A stretch of DNA of 64,000 bases from Pseudisothecium myosuroides (Eukaryota; Streptophyta; Bryopsida; Hypnales; Lembophyllaceae). The translations under genes and the position numbers were made by a program. This document shows, one piece after another, positions 34,922 through 46,994 of this stretch. The stretch is taken from contig OX637288.1 in NCBI GenBank assembly GCA_951799445.1, positions 47,631,288 through 47,695,287 on the forward strand, given 5' to 3'. The notes below the pieces were generated by a model that had not been told where the DNA came from, did not search any database, and saw only the letters and a program-made list of their open reading frames with translations. Numbering within the stretch: position 1 is the first letter of the stretch; each line of letters begins with the position of its first letter.

Positions 34922-37275
34922 CGCTCCAATCTTTGCAGCGACAGCGCATTGGGAAGGGGGATTGAGACACCACACAGTTAACACAGAGATAGATGCAACA
35001 GTGCACTTGGAGCTTAGAAGAGTCTACAAATTGCAGTTAGAACGTCAAGAACATCGCTACAGTAGGTAAACAGTACAATCAACACACGAAGACAAAGGCA
35101 AGCCAAAAACAGATCTAGGGCAGCAAAGAACAATGACATGTGGGAAGCGCAAATGAAGCACAAGTTGAACGACGAGCAGGTAAAGCGGATCGGAACCCTA
35201 AACTTTTCTTTTTTCTTTTTTCTTTTTTTAGATTGAGATTCTTGGTGTAACCCGAGGGTTAAAAATCTGCTGCTGATCACTATTTTTTTAATCGTTGATA
35301 TAAGCTCCTTTCTATATTATGATGCGTCATAAATCAGCAAAAAGGCTAAGCCAAAATCCGATTTTACATAATGCTGCCAAATAAGCAGTGTTATAAACCA
35401 GGACTAATGAGACCATCAGTATGTACAAGAGATGTTAACCTGACAATACTAAACACCAATACATAGCCTCGTATAAATGCCTCAGGATCTCGTATCAGGG
35501 CGTACCTAGCAGCAATAAAAATTAAAATATTTGACGGCACTTTGGACTTCGTGCCTCAATAGGACAAGTTAATACTGTTCAAGGGGCGGCTACTGATGTG
35601 CTCTGAGCACCAATATTGCCGGGTACCTCGGCCTTCTTGGCTATAGTGGAAATATTTTTTGTTGGCGACTCGTCTTCTACTTTCGTTTTTTCTGGAAAAC
35701 AGTAGCTTCATCAGTAGCTGGACAAAACTCGCACTTGGGCGTGTACTTTTGGTGTGTGGAAACTTGCCGTGATGGTTCTCGGGTCCCAGAACAGCGGCCA
35801 ATAGGTCTTAACATCATTCCGTTACTAATTTTTAGCCAAGTTACGAAAACGTGTTTCCAGCGTTTGTTTTGTGAATAGAACTAGAGATTTTCTCAGGTGA
35901 TCAAACGATAACAAGTTGTGGTAGTTTTAAGACACCTTGTGTACATCATGTGGCATACTAATGGTTTGTTGTTTTGATATGGGCACAGGTGTGGACTACC
36001 ACCTCCTGAGGAACTTTTTTTCAAAAGTTTCCAAACGATATTCTTGGCGCATCATGAAGGAGAATTTTAGCAATTATATATTGCAGATTCCTTCTCTCAA
36101 ACTATTTGTTTCGGATTTTTTTGTTAGTATGTAACGATGGATTTCAAATTAAGTTTCAGATAGATACCAGTATAACTCTCTTGGCCTGTGACCAAAATTT
36201 CGGCAGGGTCCACAGTTTGTGCTTGTATATGGATGGTATGCTTGAACCACCGTATGGCTGATATTTTCAAAAAATTCTCCGAGTTTTTCTCATACCCCTG
36301 TGTGGATTTTTAGATACCCTAAAAAAGTCTTTTATACATATCCAATTTTGTTTTGTCCAGCTCCGTTATCATGAGCTGGAGTATGCTCACCACTGGTTCA
36401 GATACCATCTGTTCAAATTTGGAAGCAGGTTCTATTGCATAAAGTGGGATCTATCTATCTTTGCAAGTTAGCATTTACCAGGAAACCACAAGGTTATTCT
36501 TAATAATAAATGCTGGGCTGTTTAGGATAATCTAGCTCTTTCTATAAACTATCAAAAGAAGAGTTCAGGTTTGAGAACTAGAACGAGTCTGATCTCTAAA
36601 TATGAGTACGTTTCTTGATTGGGAAATAGAATCTACCCTAATTCTAATAGGGAAGTATCGAAAAGACCTTTTTTTCTAGCTTCCATTTTCTAGTTCTAGA
36701 ATTTGGATAAAATCATGGTTATAGAGTAGGTTTCTAGTATCTTATCAATTATTACATTCCTAAGATGAATCTATACTTCTAAAAATATGGTTCTATATCT
36801 AGGTATAGTAGTAATTTGTTACAATATCTATGTATCTCTTACTAAATAAATGCCTGACTTGTAGCAGTTCATAGAGATATTATCTTTGTGCTTCAAATTA
36901 ACGTTACTGACCAGTTATTATGTATGGGTTGGCTAACTACTACAGTCTATGATAACATTCAAAATAAACGTTCAAAATCAGCCCCCAAATCAGAACAAAT
37001 ATGGCTTGTGATAACTGAGACGTTCCCATCCATTGATCAAATGGTACCAACATTAATGGACCAGATGCAAAGTTATAGTGAACTGACGAAGTGGGCCCTG
37101 TTCCTTGAAACAAGGACTGATCTGTCCCACCAATATTCTTCACACTCCTTGTTTTCGGCTTTACCTCCAGGGAGTTGTTTCGAAGTCTGAGTGATGAGTG
37201 ATGCTGCACCGTAGATCAGAGTTCTATTCTTACTGAGATGCCGTGACTCCATAACATTCAGTGAGCCCACGCACA
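34922..37275. other. Intergenic, no gene seen
   Basis: No coding frame with support. A T/C-rich tract lies at 35200-35230. A segment near 35890-36010 (GGGCACAGGTGTGG, then CCTCCTGAGGAAC) is loosely similar to segments at 43740-43850 and 47165-47290, suggesting an old dispersed repeat. Confidence 0.4.
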
Positions 37276-37652
37276 TGCCAGGAAACCCTGGCGGGTGCCG
37301 GCGGACCCTGGCGGACCTAGCCAGGCGCCTGGCGGAACTGGCCCTGGCGAGCTTGGGCACCGCCAGCGCCTGCGCCTTCCGCCCAGGGTTTCACGGTAGA
37401 AGTGGGGTCATCGGGTATTTTTTGGTTTTTTCTTTTAACGTAAAAGAAAACGTTTTTTGCTTTTCCTGGTCAATATCTGCTGCTGCGTGGAAGGTGCGAC
37501 TTCGTCTCGCAGGTTTGAGTCCAGGCAGTCCAGCGTCGGTTCTTCTTTTTTTGTTTTGTTTTCAAAGGTGCCGTACTTGTGGTTTTGGGTTAGTTTAAGT
37601 GTGTTTAGTTCCTCGTTTAGGGTTTTAAGCAAGGGTTAGGCATTTTGTAAGC

Positions 37653-38570
37653 ATGGAGGAAGAAGGTGTTGGGAGAGTTCTTGTTACAAATACTCCCTCT
37701 GTATTTCTTGGTGAAAATTCTTCTCAAGTTTCGCATTTTGTTTCCAGTGTCCCTACAAGTCCACCTCCACAGGCTCCCCCCCAGCAGGAGCGGCATTGGA
37801 GCAACGCCGCCATCAAATTCTTGTTGTCGCAATGCAAGGAGCATGTGGAAGCTCACAACACCGTGACGATGCGACAGCATCAGTGGGTGAGAATCCACAA
37901 GCTCCTGATTGCAGAGTACCCTCGAGAATCTGGGAGAAAGGTGAAGTCTTTATCTAACAAGTGGGAGAAGTTGCGGAGCACGTACTCGAAGATGAAGAAA
38001 TTGCGCAATCAAACGGGCGGCGGAGCACGTGACGACGGTGCAAAATTCATTTGGTACGACGACATCGACGAAATCCTTAGCTTCACAGCTAAGGCCAACG
38101 GAGTTCCAGGCGGGATGGATCAAGGCGTGCCAGTGCCAGGGACGGGGACCTCAATTGCACCAGTGCATGTCAGTGACGAGCATGATGAAGATGGTGAGCC
38201 GTCTCAATTTCAGTCTCCACTACGGTCAACTCCTGCTCCATCAACTGGACCTGGCCACGAAAGCACTGCAAGCAGCCCACGCACACAAGCTGCTAATTTA
38301 CCTGGATGTCGCGGCAAAGGTACAGCCTCAAAACCAGCTAAGAGAGCCAGGGTTGATCGGAACTTGATGGATGCCTTGGATAGGCTATCAGATGCCACTG
38401 CCGAAACCGAAAGGTTGAGGATTGAGGCTGCTATGACTATGCATAAAGCCAACTTGCTTGATCGGCAGGAAAACAGGAAACTGGAGCTCGAATTGTTCAA
38501 GCTCCAGCAGGCTACTGGTGAGCGGATGGCTACTCTATTCGCAGATGCAGTGAACAAAAATACAAAATAA
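37653..38570 (+). CDS. Harbinger Myb/SANT-like (trihelix) accessory protein
   Basis: A single intact exon of 305 residues begins at ATG 37653. A Pro-rich N-terminus is followed by a Myb/SANT-like trihelix domain at about 48-135 (HWSNAAIKFLLSQCKEH, KVKSLSNKWEKLRSTYSKMK, KFIWYDDIDEIL). A Ser/Pro-rich linker leads to a basic KPAKRAR segment and a C-terminal charged helix. In known Harbinger systems this protein carries the transposase to the nucleus and the DNA. It is undamaged, while the transposase partner is broken. Confidence 0.85.
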   Translation: MEEEGVGRVLVTNTPSVFLGENSSQVSHFVSSVPTSPPPQAPPQQERHWSNAAIKFLLSQCKEHVEAHNTVTMRQHQWVRIHKLLIAEYPRESGRKVKSLSNKWEKLRSTYSKMKKLRNQTGGGARDDGAKFIWYDDIDEILSFTAKANGVPGGMDQGVPVPGTGTSIAPVHVSDEHDEDGEPSQFQSPLRSTPAPSTGPGHESTASSPRTQAANLPGCRGKGTASKPAKRARVDRNLMDALDRLSDATAETERLRIEAAMTMHKANLLDRQENRKLELELFKLQQATGERMATLFADAVNKNTK

Positions 38571-39733
38571 ATTTGATGGTATTCCTAGTTTTTCACCTTG
38601 TATTGCTTTCATCTAATAAAGCTTATTTTTATTTCAAATTGTCATTTTTCAATACTCATTTCTTTTCACATTGACCTTTTCTATTGAATGCTTCACCTTA
38701 TGCTTGACGTTTCATTGTATGCATATAATTATAGTAGTTGTAGGTCTTAAGGGTGATCAATACTTATGTCAAAATTTCGCTTCTGCAAAATAGGGTTTGA
38801 ACTTGCCTTCAAAGAATATGTAATCTGTCAATGATTTGCTTCGGCTCATCACTCTCTATACTCAAAAAATAGTAAATTGGTGAATGTAGTTCTTTACAGT
38901 ACTCACAAATCATACAGGGAGCTTCACTTCTAATCTTCCATAAGAATTAGGTTTTTTAGACTGCTAAGCAATTTCGACCTCAGTAAGTTCAAATTCATTT
39001 CAGTTTACTAATTAGGTTTCCAGAGTTGGTAAGCAAAAATCAACCTCATTGTTTGCTTTGATTTGACTGATCGGTATGAAGATGTTGAACTGCCCTGTTC
39101 ACTTCTAGTACCTTCATGCATCGGTTCTTTTTATTCAATTTGTGTACTATTTTCAATCAAGGAATTCAAATCAATTTCTTGCCTGGATGGTTCGTTCATG
39201 CTCCCAGTCAGATTCTATATGCCAGATTTTGATAAATTTCAATGTTATTGTTGGCTGACTTTTCGGAGCACATGGAGTGCATGTATTTTTTTTTGGAATT
39301 GTATAAGGAGTCTAAGGGAATTGACATCTAACCCAAGTCGTTTCATATTTTTTGGACCTTCATAGAATTAGTTACGAATTCTTGAAGTTGGAAGGTAGCG
39401 GTCGTTTCGCATCGTAAAATCATGGACACCTTTGCATCATAATTTCAATAGAAGTATAATAACAATCTTTATTGTGGAAAGACACTTTCCTAAACATTTG
39501 TTACCAATGCAAATTACTATTTATGAGCAAGTGGTTTGATTTTATTTAACTTCAAAGTTTTGTTCACCAGAAGCTCTTAACCTGCGATCAGTACTTCACT
39601 TGAAGTAGGTGAATTAAAAAACTCTAGCACAATTTAAGAATGCATGCACTGTGACCCACAAGAATCAGCCCCCCAATTCCATATTACACAAAGTGTAGTC
39701 GAATTCAAATTGATTTGCATATTAAAATATAAA
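38571..39733. other. Harbinger internal spacer, no gene
   Basis: Convergent spacer between the Myb-like and transposase genes. A dispersed repeat (GACATCTAACCCAAGTCGTT) lies at about 39316-39420. Related copies are near 46013 and 52688, and an inverse copy is near 51830-51900. Confidence 0.5.
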
Positions 39734-41741
39734 TCACAGTGGATTCCGTTCAACCCACAAAGCAAATAAAACGTCTCTCATGGCCTCTCCTGCTAGCTTT
39801 GCACGTAAACCTTCACGAGGAAGTTGCATCCTTCCAACATGAAACCCGACATGGGGGTCATTTTGAAGTCTGACATCTGCTGGTACAGGCACACGCTGCC
39901 TATGCAACTCACAGTAGTTGTATAGAACGCAGCAGGCCAAAGTAACAAGAGGAGCTTTATCTACTGACATATTAAATGCTTTAAGAATTCGCCAACGATT
40001 TTTCAAAGCCCCAAATGCTTGTTCAATAACAACTCTACCGCTATTAACGGAGGAGTCGAACCTGAACAAACCACAACATACTTTAGAAAATGATAAATTA
40101 TAAATGGAAGTTAATGAACATCATAGCTTAAATGACAAAAATAATAGGAATTCAAGAATACGATGAAAATTAAAAGAATAGAACATACCTATTGTGATGT
40201 ACCATCGCTAGATTACCTAGTTTGAAATTCCTTAGCATGTATGGTCTGCTAGGGTATGCAGTGTCACCAATAAGGTATGGCCTAATATCCAATCCATCTA
40301 AGTGGATAACAGGCGTTGCTAAAATTTCTCTTCTGCTCAATTGCGTAGCAACAGAAGACACAACGAACTGCCCAGCATCATGTACACCACCAGGTTGGCC
40401 CGCACAGACATTCCAAAACATCCTATTCGTGTCACACACTCCTTGTAGGACAATGCTATGGAATTTTTTTCTATTAAAAAAATCCTGAGGCATAGGAGTG
40501 TATCGTTTGCTTGGTCGGCATGCCAAAGGAATGTGTGTGCCATCTATTCTCGGGGGGGGCACCTAGTATTTTACTACAAACCACGTGCGAACAAGTGGTT
40601 TCTAATGAACTATAATTTCAACTTAAAATTTTGAGGGTTGCTTAATAATGACTATAGGTTTCTATTGCCAAAATTTCAAACTAAAATAATAGTTGAAATG
40701 ATTTGTACAAGAGGTTGAAAATGGCCTAAAACGGCATGTTTTTCAACTCAAATATTTATAGAGATCACATTTAGATGACCATTGCATCAATACTCAACTC
40801 AAAATGAACTTTCAATAGAGAGCTATTTTTAGGAATTTTTTGTTCATTTTTTAGACAATTTTTTAGGATATAATATAGGGGTGTGAAAGTTATTTTTCAG
40901 TTGTACAGTGTATCTAATTATTTCAAAAATTTGTAACTAATTATCATTAACAAATAAAAATATCAATAATTCAAAATATAAACTTTTGAAGTAGGAAAAT
41001 CTAGTCATATTTTTTTATTTCATTTTATTTAAATTTTAGGATATAATATAGGGGGTCCAAAGTTTTGTTCGCACGTGTTTTCTAATGGACACTCTAAGTG
41101 ACCCCCCCGAGCATCTATTGCACCAGCAATGTTTGGCAAGCCAGTGATGTCTCTAAAATTTTCTATGATACTCTGTAGGCGGTCCCCATGCGGTGTGTAA
41201 ATGAACTCGAAGAATAAACCATGTTCTCCAGTCCCTAAAGCCTGACATACAATCATAGTGTACTTCCGAATAGTAGACTCACCACATCCATATAAGTTGT
41301 GCATCCTGCACTACTTACACCGTGTGCTAACCGGTATAAAACAAGCTTCACTTGTTTTCGAACCGGGATGGAGGGTCTTACAAATGTAGCAGCAGTGGGA
41401 CGCAGAAATGGTGTTAATAAATCAACCAAAGCCTCAAATGCTAAGAAATCCATGCGATAGGTTTGCCAATACCTCAAATCCAACATATGGGGAGAAGTAT
41501 GCCACACATCGCCTTCTACAACGTCGTGGTGGATGTACTGACGCGGCTCAACCCACCACATGCGACGTAGAAAACATTGCCTCCAAACCATGAAAGCTAT
41601 AATAGGAAGCAAACGTCGTATCGAATGACCTCCAGGAATTTCAATTGGGACAAGTGGTAGTACACGACGACGTCTACGACCTGAGAAGGCTAAGAGTACA
41701 ATTATGAAAGCGAAGAAAACTAAGAGGCTGTGGTTAGCCAT
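39734..41741 (-). pseudogene. Harbinger DDE transposase, broken by a frameshift and a MITE
   Basis: On the minus strand the protein starts at ATG 41741 with a hydrophobic stretch and an Arg-rich patch. Near 41300-41306 the frame shifts by one base between ...AHGVSSA and MHNLYGCGESTIRKYT. A 563-bp MITE (40549-41111) then interrupts the first catalytic Asp motif, GAID|GTHIPL. The rest follows in 40548-40189, with the second Asp in GGVHDAGQF. A GT-AG intron (40188-40062) joins MVHHNR to FDSSVNSGRVVIEQAFGALK, which holds the catalytic Glu, and the frame stops at 39734. All DDE residues are present, so both lesions appear secondary. Family: DDE_Tnp_4. Confidence 0.88.
40549..41111. mobile_element. 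563-bp MITE with 8-bp target duplication inside the Harbinger transposase
   Basis: A perfect direct duplication, CATCTATT, flanks the element (40541-40548 and 41112-41119). Removing one copy and the element restores the conserved GAIDGTH motif reading. The termini are ~46-bp imperfect inverted repeats beginning CTCGGGGGGG and ending with a shared CACGTGCGAACAA block. No ORF is present. An 8-bp duplication fits hAT-like elements, but the G-rich termini are not typical of hAT (Merlin is another possibility), so the superfamily is open. Confidence 0.9.
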
Positions 41742-41972
41742 CCTCACAAGTCACTCGCCGAAATCTCGAACCTTCAAAGAGAAATCCAAAAATTCCTTCA
41801 AGAGAGTGGTGAGGTTTACGCAAAGCCTAAACGCCCTGAACACCTAAACCTTTGAACTCGTATTCAAAAATACAAAAAAAAAAACCAAAGTTCCCGAGCC
41901 CTCTCTGGCCTGGCAAAAGCCTGAAGTGGCCTGGCGGGGAAGCCTGGAGTGCCTGGCGTGTACGTGCTTCTC

Positions 41973-42062
41973 CGCCCCGCCTGACGCCATCCGCCCGGCA
42001 ATTCCGGGGGAGCAAATGGCGCCCCGCCACGTGGCCAGGCGGATGGCGTCAAGCGGGGCGGA
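41973..42062. repeat. GC-rich inverted repeat
   Basis: GCCCCGCCTGACGCCATCCG (from ~41973) is matched in inverse by CGGATGGCGTCAAGCGGGGC (to ~42061), giving a stem of about 24 bp with a mismatch. It could be the subterminal hairpin of the Harbinger element. A second AT-richer hairpin, GAAATGGTG...CACCATTTC, follows at 42118-42190. Confidence 0.7.
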
Positions 42063-42432
42063 AAACTAACATGTGCACTGGGTGAGTAGCAGTCACTGGC
42101 TCTGCCCTCCCCCGAACGAAATGGTGTGGAATATATCACACCATTTCATCCGAGGGATGAAATGGTGCGGTATATTCCGTACCATATCAGTAACTACTGA
42201 TTTCATGCGGACAGTTGTCAATATTTGGTAGAACCGAACTTCATGCCCGCACCGCGACTGTACACTGAAGTAGTGGAAAATTAAAAATTTCCAAATAAAA
42301 CTGAATACAAAACAATAGGAACTTTAAACAAAATGCTAATGGATTCATTAAGAGTATTAATTTCTATGTTATTATAGAATTACCTCACTTTGAATTGGAA
42401 CTCATTTATGCATTGTGCTTTAGGAGTGAGAA

Positions 42433-43036
42433 GACAACTCTTTATATCACATGGAGTGGTAGGAGGTAGAGCAATCCATGTGGGATAAATAAAATAGAAT
42501 TTGTAGGTTCTCATGCACTAATAGTTAAGTCAAAAACAAAGAATTGTGTTAAAAGTAGAATTTCATACCTCGTTTAGGCATAGTAAAATAACTTTTTTCA
42601 AAAAACTTTGCACTAAAAAGAGTTGGTAAATGAAGATAAGTTTCACCTCCAAAAATTCTTTTGGGATTTTAAATCTCCAATCAAAAGTTATGAATAAATT
42701 TTGGAGAGGATTTTTAATGGATATTTTCTACAAAGTCATTTTAAAATCCATTCCAACCCCTTTCCGAATTTTATTCATAACTTTAGATTGGAGATTCAAA
42801 ATCCCAAACGGATTTTTGGAGGTGAAACTTATCTTCATTTACCAACTTTTTTTAGTTCAAAGTTTTTTGAAAAAAGTTATTTTACTATGCCTAAACGAGG
42901 TCTGAAATTCTATTTTTAACACAATTCTTTGTTTTTGACTTAACTATGAGTGCATGAGAACCTACAAATTCTAATTTATTTATCCCACATGGATTGCTCT
43001 ACCTCCTACCACCCCATGTGTATATATAGAGTTATC
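42433..43036. repeat. ~600-bp near-perfect foldback
   Basis: Two ~285-bp arms are inverted around a centre near 42735. The outer sequence GGTAGGAGGTAGAGCAATCC (left) meets GGATTGCTCTACCTCCTACC (right). Pairing continues through TTTAGGCATAGTAAAATAAC and its inverse, with few mismatches. There is no ORF. Such a hairpin transcript could give rise to small RNAs; no expression evidence is available here. Confidence 0.85.
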
Positions 43037-43130
43037 TTTCTCTTTGAAACCCAAAATATGTTATTGATTGCAAATATTAACATGGCATTAGTGTATTTCT
43101 CATTGGATTCTTTGCCAACATCTTTCACTA

Positions 43131-43318
43131 CACTGAATAGGGGTATTAAGGGGACCCATACTAATTAATCGACATTTCACACTATATAAATATCTACCTT
43201 TTTTGTACATCAATAGTTATTGAAGTGTCCGGGGGTTGTACATCATGTTTCAAACATCTACAGTTTTCCAAGATAAGTCCCTTTAATTTTTTGGTCCCCT
43301 TAATACCCTTATTCAGTG
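43131..43318. mobile_element. TA-flanked MITE, 188 bp
   Basis: Terminal inverted repeats CACTGAATAGGGGTATTAAG and the inverse of CACTGAATAAGGGTATTAAG extend about 26 bp. TA flanks both sides (43129-43130 and 43319-43320). The structure is Tc1/mariner (Stowaway)-like. Confidence 0.7.
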
Positions 43319-45015
43319 TACAATATTTGATGGTTTGTATGTTTAGTCCTGAAATTAAGAAAAGAAAATAGAACATACTATAATGTACTGTCACTATCCT
43401 GATACCGAAGCTTACATAAATTAAGTGGGGATGAAAGTCGTGGATGAGGACTTCGGAGAGGAAAAGGCAGCCTCTCTGAAGGCTACTGAATGTTATGTCT
43501 CTAGCTTCCAAAAAAGTTTTTCATACTCTGATACAGTCACTGAATTTGCTGAGGTTTTTACTGGATTGGCTTTTCCACTAGTAACGTACAGAGCATTTTT
43601 ACACAGAGATACATGGCGTCTTCTTCACAGCGACCCTCTATTGACCAGGTTTTTGTTATGTTTTTTGAATGGAATGGCTTGGATCTCATGTTATATTTTG
43701 CTTCCTAAACTTTTTTATTCCTTGTGAAGGCAATAACACGCATACATGGGCTGTAGACACCTGCTGTTCCTCACTACCAGACAATTTGTTGTGGTGTTTT
43801 TGGAATGGACACAGGTGAGGCCCATGACCTCTTGGAATATTGGAGGATTTTTTGTGCAAATTTGAGACCTTCCATTGAAAATATCTCTTTGTCTTTAGAA
43901 GTATAAAGACTTGGAAGTATAATGTCTAGTGAGACTTGCATTTCTACACTCATTTCTGAGTTCTTAAAGCCATGTGATATGAATAGGTTGTGTAAACTTT
44001 TTTTGTTCTTGGAAAAAATAGGAAGGAGATGCCTTAATACTCTATGAAAGAATAGGCTATATATACCTTATTGCTCCTCAAAGACAAAAATAGGATGTAT
44101 GTGCTTTTATACTCCTTGGAAAAAAATAGGATGCTCAAATGTTAATGCTCCTTTATCCAAAACATAAGACTTACATACCTTAATGCTCTCTTGAAAAGAA
44201 AGTAGGTTGTTTGAGCTTTCACACTCCTGAAGGAAAATAGAATAAACTAGATACTCTTGCTCTCTGTACATGATTTGAAATGATTATACTGGATATGAAT
44301 TTGAAACAACATGAATGGAAATAGATTGAATATTGCCCTAAAAATGGGATGTTCCAGAACAAGATTTTTTTACTTTTACTTTACTTTTATTTATTTTTTT
44401 CTCCGTTTTTTTTCTTTTTTTCTTTTTTCTTTTTTTCTACAGTTTTCTTTAAGTACGAGTCTCCTGACATGTACTTTGATTGGAAATTCTAAAGTTGATT
44501 TCTTTGGATTGCAATATAATAAGTTTGGAAGACAAGGGGTTCTAATATCCTAAAAGCCAAGAGATTATATGGGAATATTTTATGCCATGAAACTAGAAGA
44601 TATTGTCCCACCCACCTTCCCATTTGTTAGCTTTGATTTTAAAGAATGGGGGGATTATAATCATTGCTTTTACATAGATGATTTGTAAGGTTATATATAC
44701 CACCATGTAGAAGTTATAGAGCCACTAAGTAACTTATTAGTTGTCTTTCCAACATAATGATGGAACAACTAAACCCTTTGTTGGTGACTATTTGTTTGTC
44801 CAAAATTGATTGGATTTTGATAATTGAACTGGGTTAATTATAGTGTCACTATCAATCAAATATGTCTCTTTTGAGATTATTGGAGAATATGACAGTTACT
44901 AAGCAACTAAAGGCCTCATATAAAGAAAAAATTTATTTGTTTGAGCCTCTGGCGGTCATGGGGCCCATCAATGAATTTGAGGGTAAGGTAGTCTGCTCTT
45001 AAAGCGACCATTTAA
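43319..45015. other. Intergenic, no gene; short diverged repeats at 43990-44260
   Basis: No gene was found. From 43990 to 44260 a ~40-bp phrase, containing AAAATAGGATG and CTTTTATACTCCTT variants, recurs about six times with heavy divergence. Pyrimidine-rich runs lie near 44385-44440. Confidence 0.45.
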
Positions 45016-45937
45016 CCCCTAAAGGCCCAAAGTCCCCTCGGGGGACACTTGGGATTTCGGGCAAGCTCGTGCAACCTGAAATTTCGACCTAATTTTTTGA
45101 AACTTTTTTTGTAGATAGGAAATCACATTAGCTTTCCAAAAATATAATTTTTTTTTCAATCGGTGCCCAGGAAAAAAAGTTATGCCGCTCAAAGTCAAAA
45201 AAATAGTTCGCTGGGCAGAAAAAAAAAGTTTTAAAAAAATTGAATTTTTTTTTTTTTTTTTTTTTTTCTCGAAGATCATGTTTTTGTCTATATTTGAAGC
45301 TTTGATTCATTCTATTTGGACTCAGAATGAGAAAGTTATGGACAATCTTGTTTTTTGGGCAATCTAAGTGTCTTCTTCAAAAAACAACTTATATAATTCA
45401 TTTTTGAATGCAATTTTTCAAATTTTTTCAAATTTTTTTTTTGAAAAGATTAAGTTTGTTTGCAAGAACAATCCCACCGTTGGGATTATGGTTTTTTAAT
45501 TCCATCTAAGAGCTATTGAAGATTTAGTATTTTGTTCAATTTTGAACCTACTTCTACTTAACAATTTTTTTATATGTGAAAATCAAGTTTTGACATTCAA
45601 AAAAAATTTCCCCGACTCTCAACTCAAATGTTCAACATAAAAAATTTTAACTTTATGGTGTGTAGTGCAAAAAAAATCCACAATTGGCCGTCAAAGTCGT
45701 CTGAAATTGCAATCCAGAGTTCAAAAAAACTTCTTTTTCCAACTTCAAACGCTAATATCTTCCAATCCATACGGTCAAACTTCATGAAATTTTTACCACA
45801 TGATCTGAGACAAGTGAAGTACAAGATCCTATGGTTAGATTCTTAAAAAAAAAAAAAATTGGTTTAGGGAGTGATCGCAGCAGAAATGGCAGTTTTCAGT
45901 GGTTTAGGAGCCAGAAAATGCCTTGGGCCTTTAGGGG
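45016..45937. mobile_element. TTAA-flanked element, copy 2 (inverted relative to copy 1)
   Basis: TTAA lies at 45012-45015 and 45938-45941. Termini: CCCCTAAAGGCCCAAAG and the inverse of CCCCTAAAGGCCCAAGG. The interior is the reverse complement of copy 1 (for example AACCATAGGATCTTG there, AAGATCCTATGGTT here). It has no transposase ORF. Confidence 0.8.
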
Positions 45938-46352
45938 TTAAGAGCTGTTTGCCTTTGGGGGGAAGCTAAACTCCTTGAAACAGTTTTTAGTTAATTTTTG
46001 GAAGAAGAAAAATGGAATTGGCATCTAACCCAAGTCGTTACATATCTTTTGGACCTTCGTGGAATTAGTTACAAATTTTTGAAGTTGAAATGCAGTGGTC
46101 ACTAAAACCGACCACCTCTTGAAATGTACACGATTGGTACATTGAAGAAAGCAAAATGTACCTCTGTGTCATGATCGCTTTTAGAGCCCACTCGCTTTTA
46201 GAGCACACTACCTTATGCAGAGCTGCAGACATGGCAGAACCTCAGGCACAATACCCGGGTTCTTGAAACAAACAAACTAGCAGTTTGTGCTTCTCTACTC
46301 TGGAATTTTACCCTCGGACTGTAGACGCAATTCGTCTCTTGTTGTGGCTTAA

Positions 46353-46990
46353 CCCCTAAATGTCCAAGGCCTATTTTGAGTGACTTGGAATTTGCTCTAA
46401 ATTGAACAAAATGCCAACATTTTGATAAGTTGTATCAATTTTTTTTAAATTGTAACCGTACCAATTCAAACAAGACATGTTAGAGATCTCATAGGAAAAG
46501 AAAACACAACAATATCACTTATAGAGTGAAAGATTATAATGTTTGACCATGAGGGTGTTAAAACTGCAAAAAACTTTCAACCCTCTTTTCACAAGTCGAA
46601 TCTAAAAAAATGGTGACCAAAAAAATATGAGGTTAAAGAGCCTAACATGTATAACCCCAATCAACTTATGACTTCTTAAAATCTACTCTATAGTTTTTTT
46701 AAATGAATTTTGAATGTGATTTTTGATCCAAGATCTAGTGTATTTGAGGCTCATTTCCAAGAGCTCTCAACACTACGGGAAGTCAAGATTGCAATGGGTA
46801 CCCTTGCACAAAATCTTCAATAGAAAAATCACTATTGATTATTTTCAAGATCGAATTTTTGATGCTAAAACTAGACTTCACAAAAAACTTTCTAAAAATA
46901 TTAAACTACTAAAAATAGCAACTTGGTTGAATTTTGTTTGACTTCAAAGTTTTGCAAACACCAGATTTTGGTGCCTCGGGCATTTAGAGG
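46353..46990. mobile_element. TTAA-flanked element, shorter subfamily, 638 bp
   Basis: TTAA lies at 46349-46352 and 46991-46994. The left end is CCCCTAAATGTCCAAGGCC and the right end is the inverse of CCTCTAAATGCCCGAGGC. Its interior differs from the 0.9-kb copies but matches the inverted copy at 28326-28970. Confidence 0.75.
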
Positions 46991-46994
46991 TTAA

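Larger units (their letters stand above)
37276..42062. mobile_element. PIF/Harbinger transposon, nearly complete but inactivated
   Basis: The segment contains the two typical Harbinger genes, a Myb/SANT-like accessory protein (plus strand) and a DDE transposase (minus strand), in convergent arrangement. Each outer edge is GC-rich, with GCCAGG/CCTGGC repeats at 37276-37390 and 41900-42062. These edges align partly as inverted repeats (ATGCCAGG...CCTGGC versus ACGCCAGG...CCAGGC). The exact termini and the TWA target duplication could not be fixed, so the borders are approximate. Confidence 0.6.
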
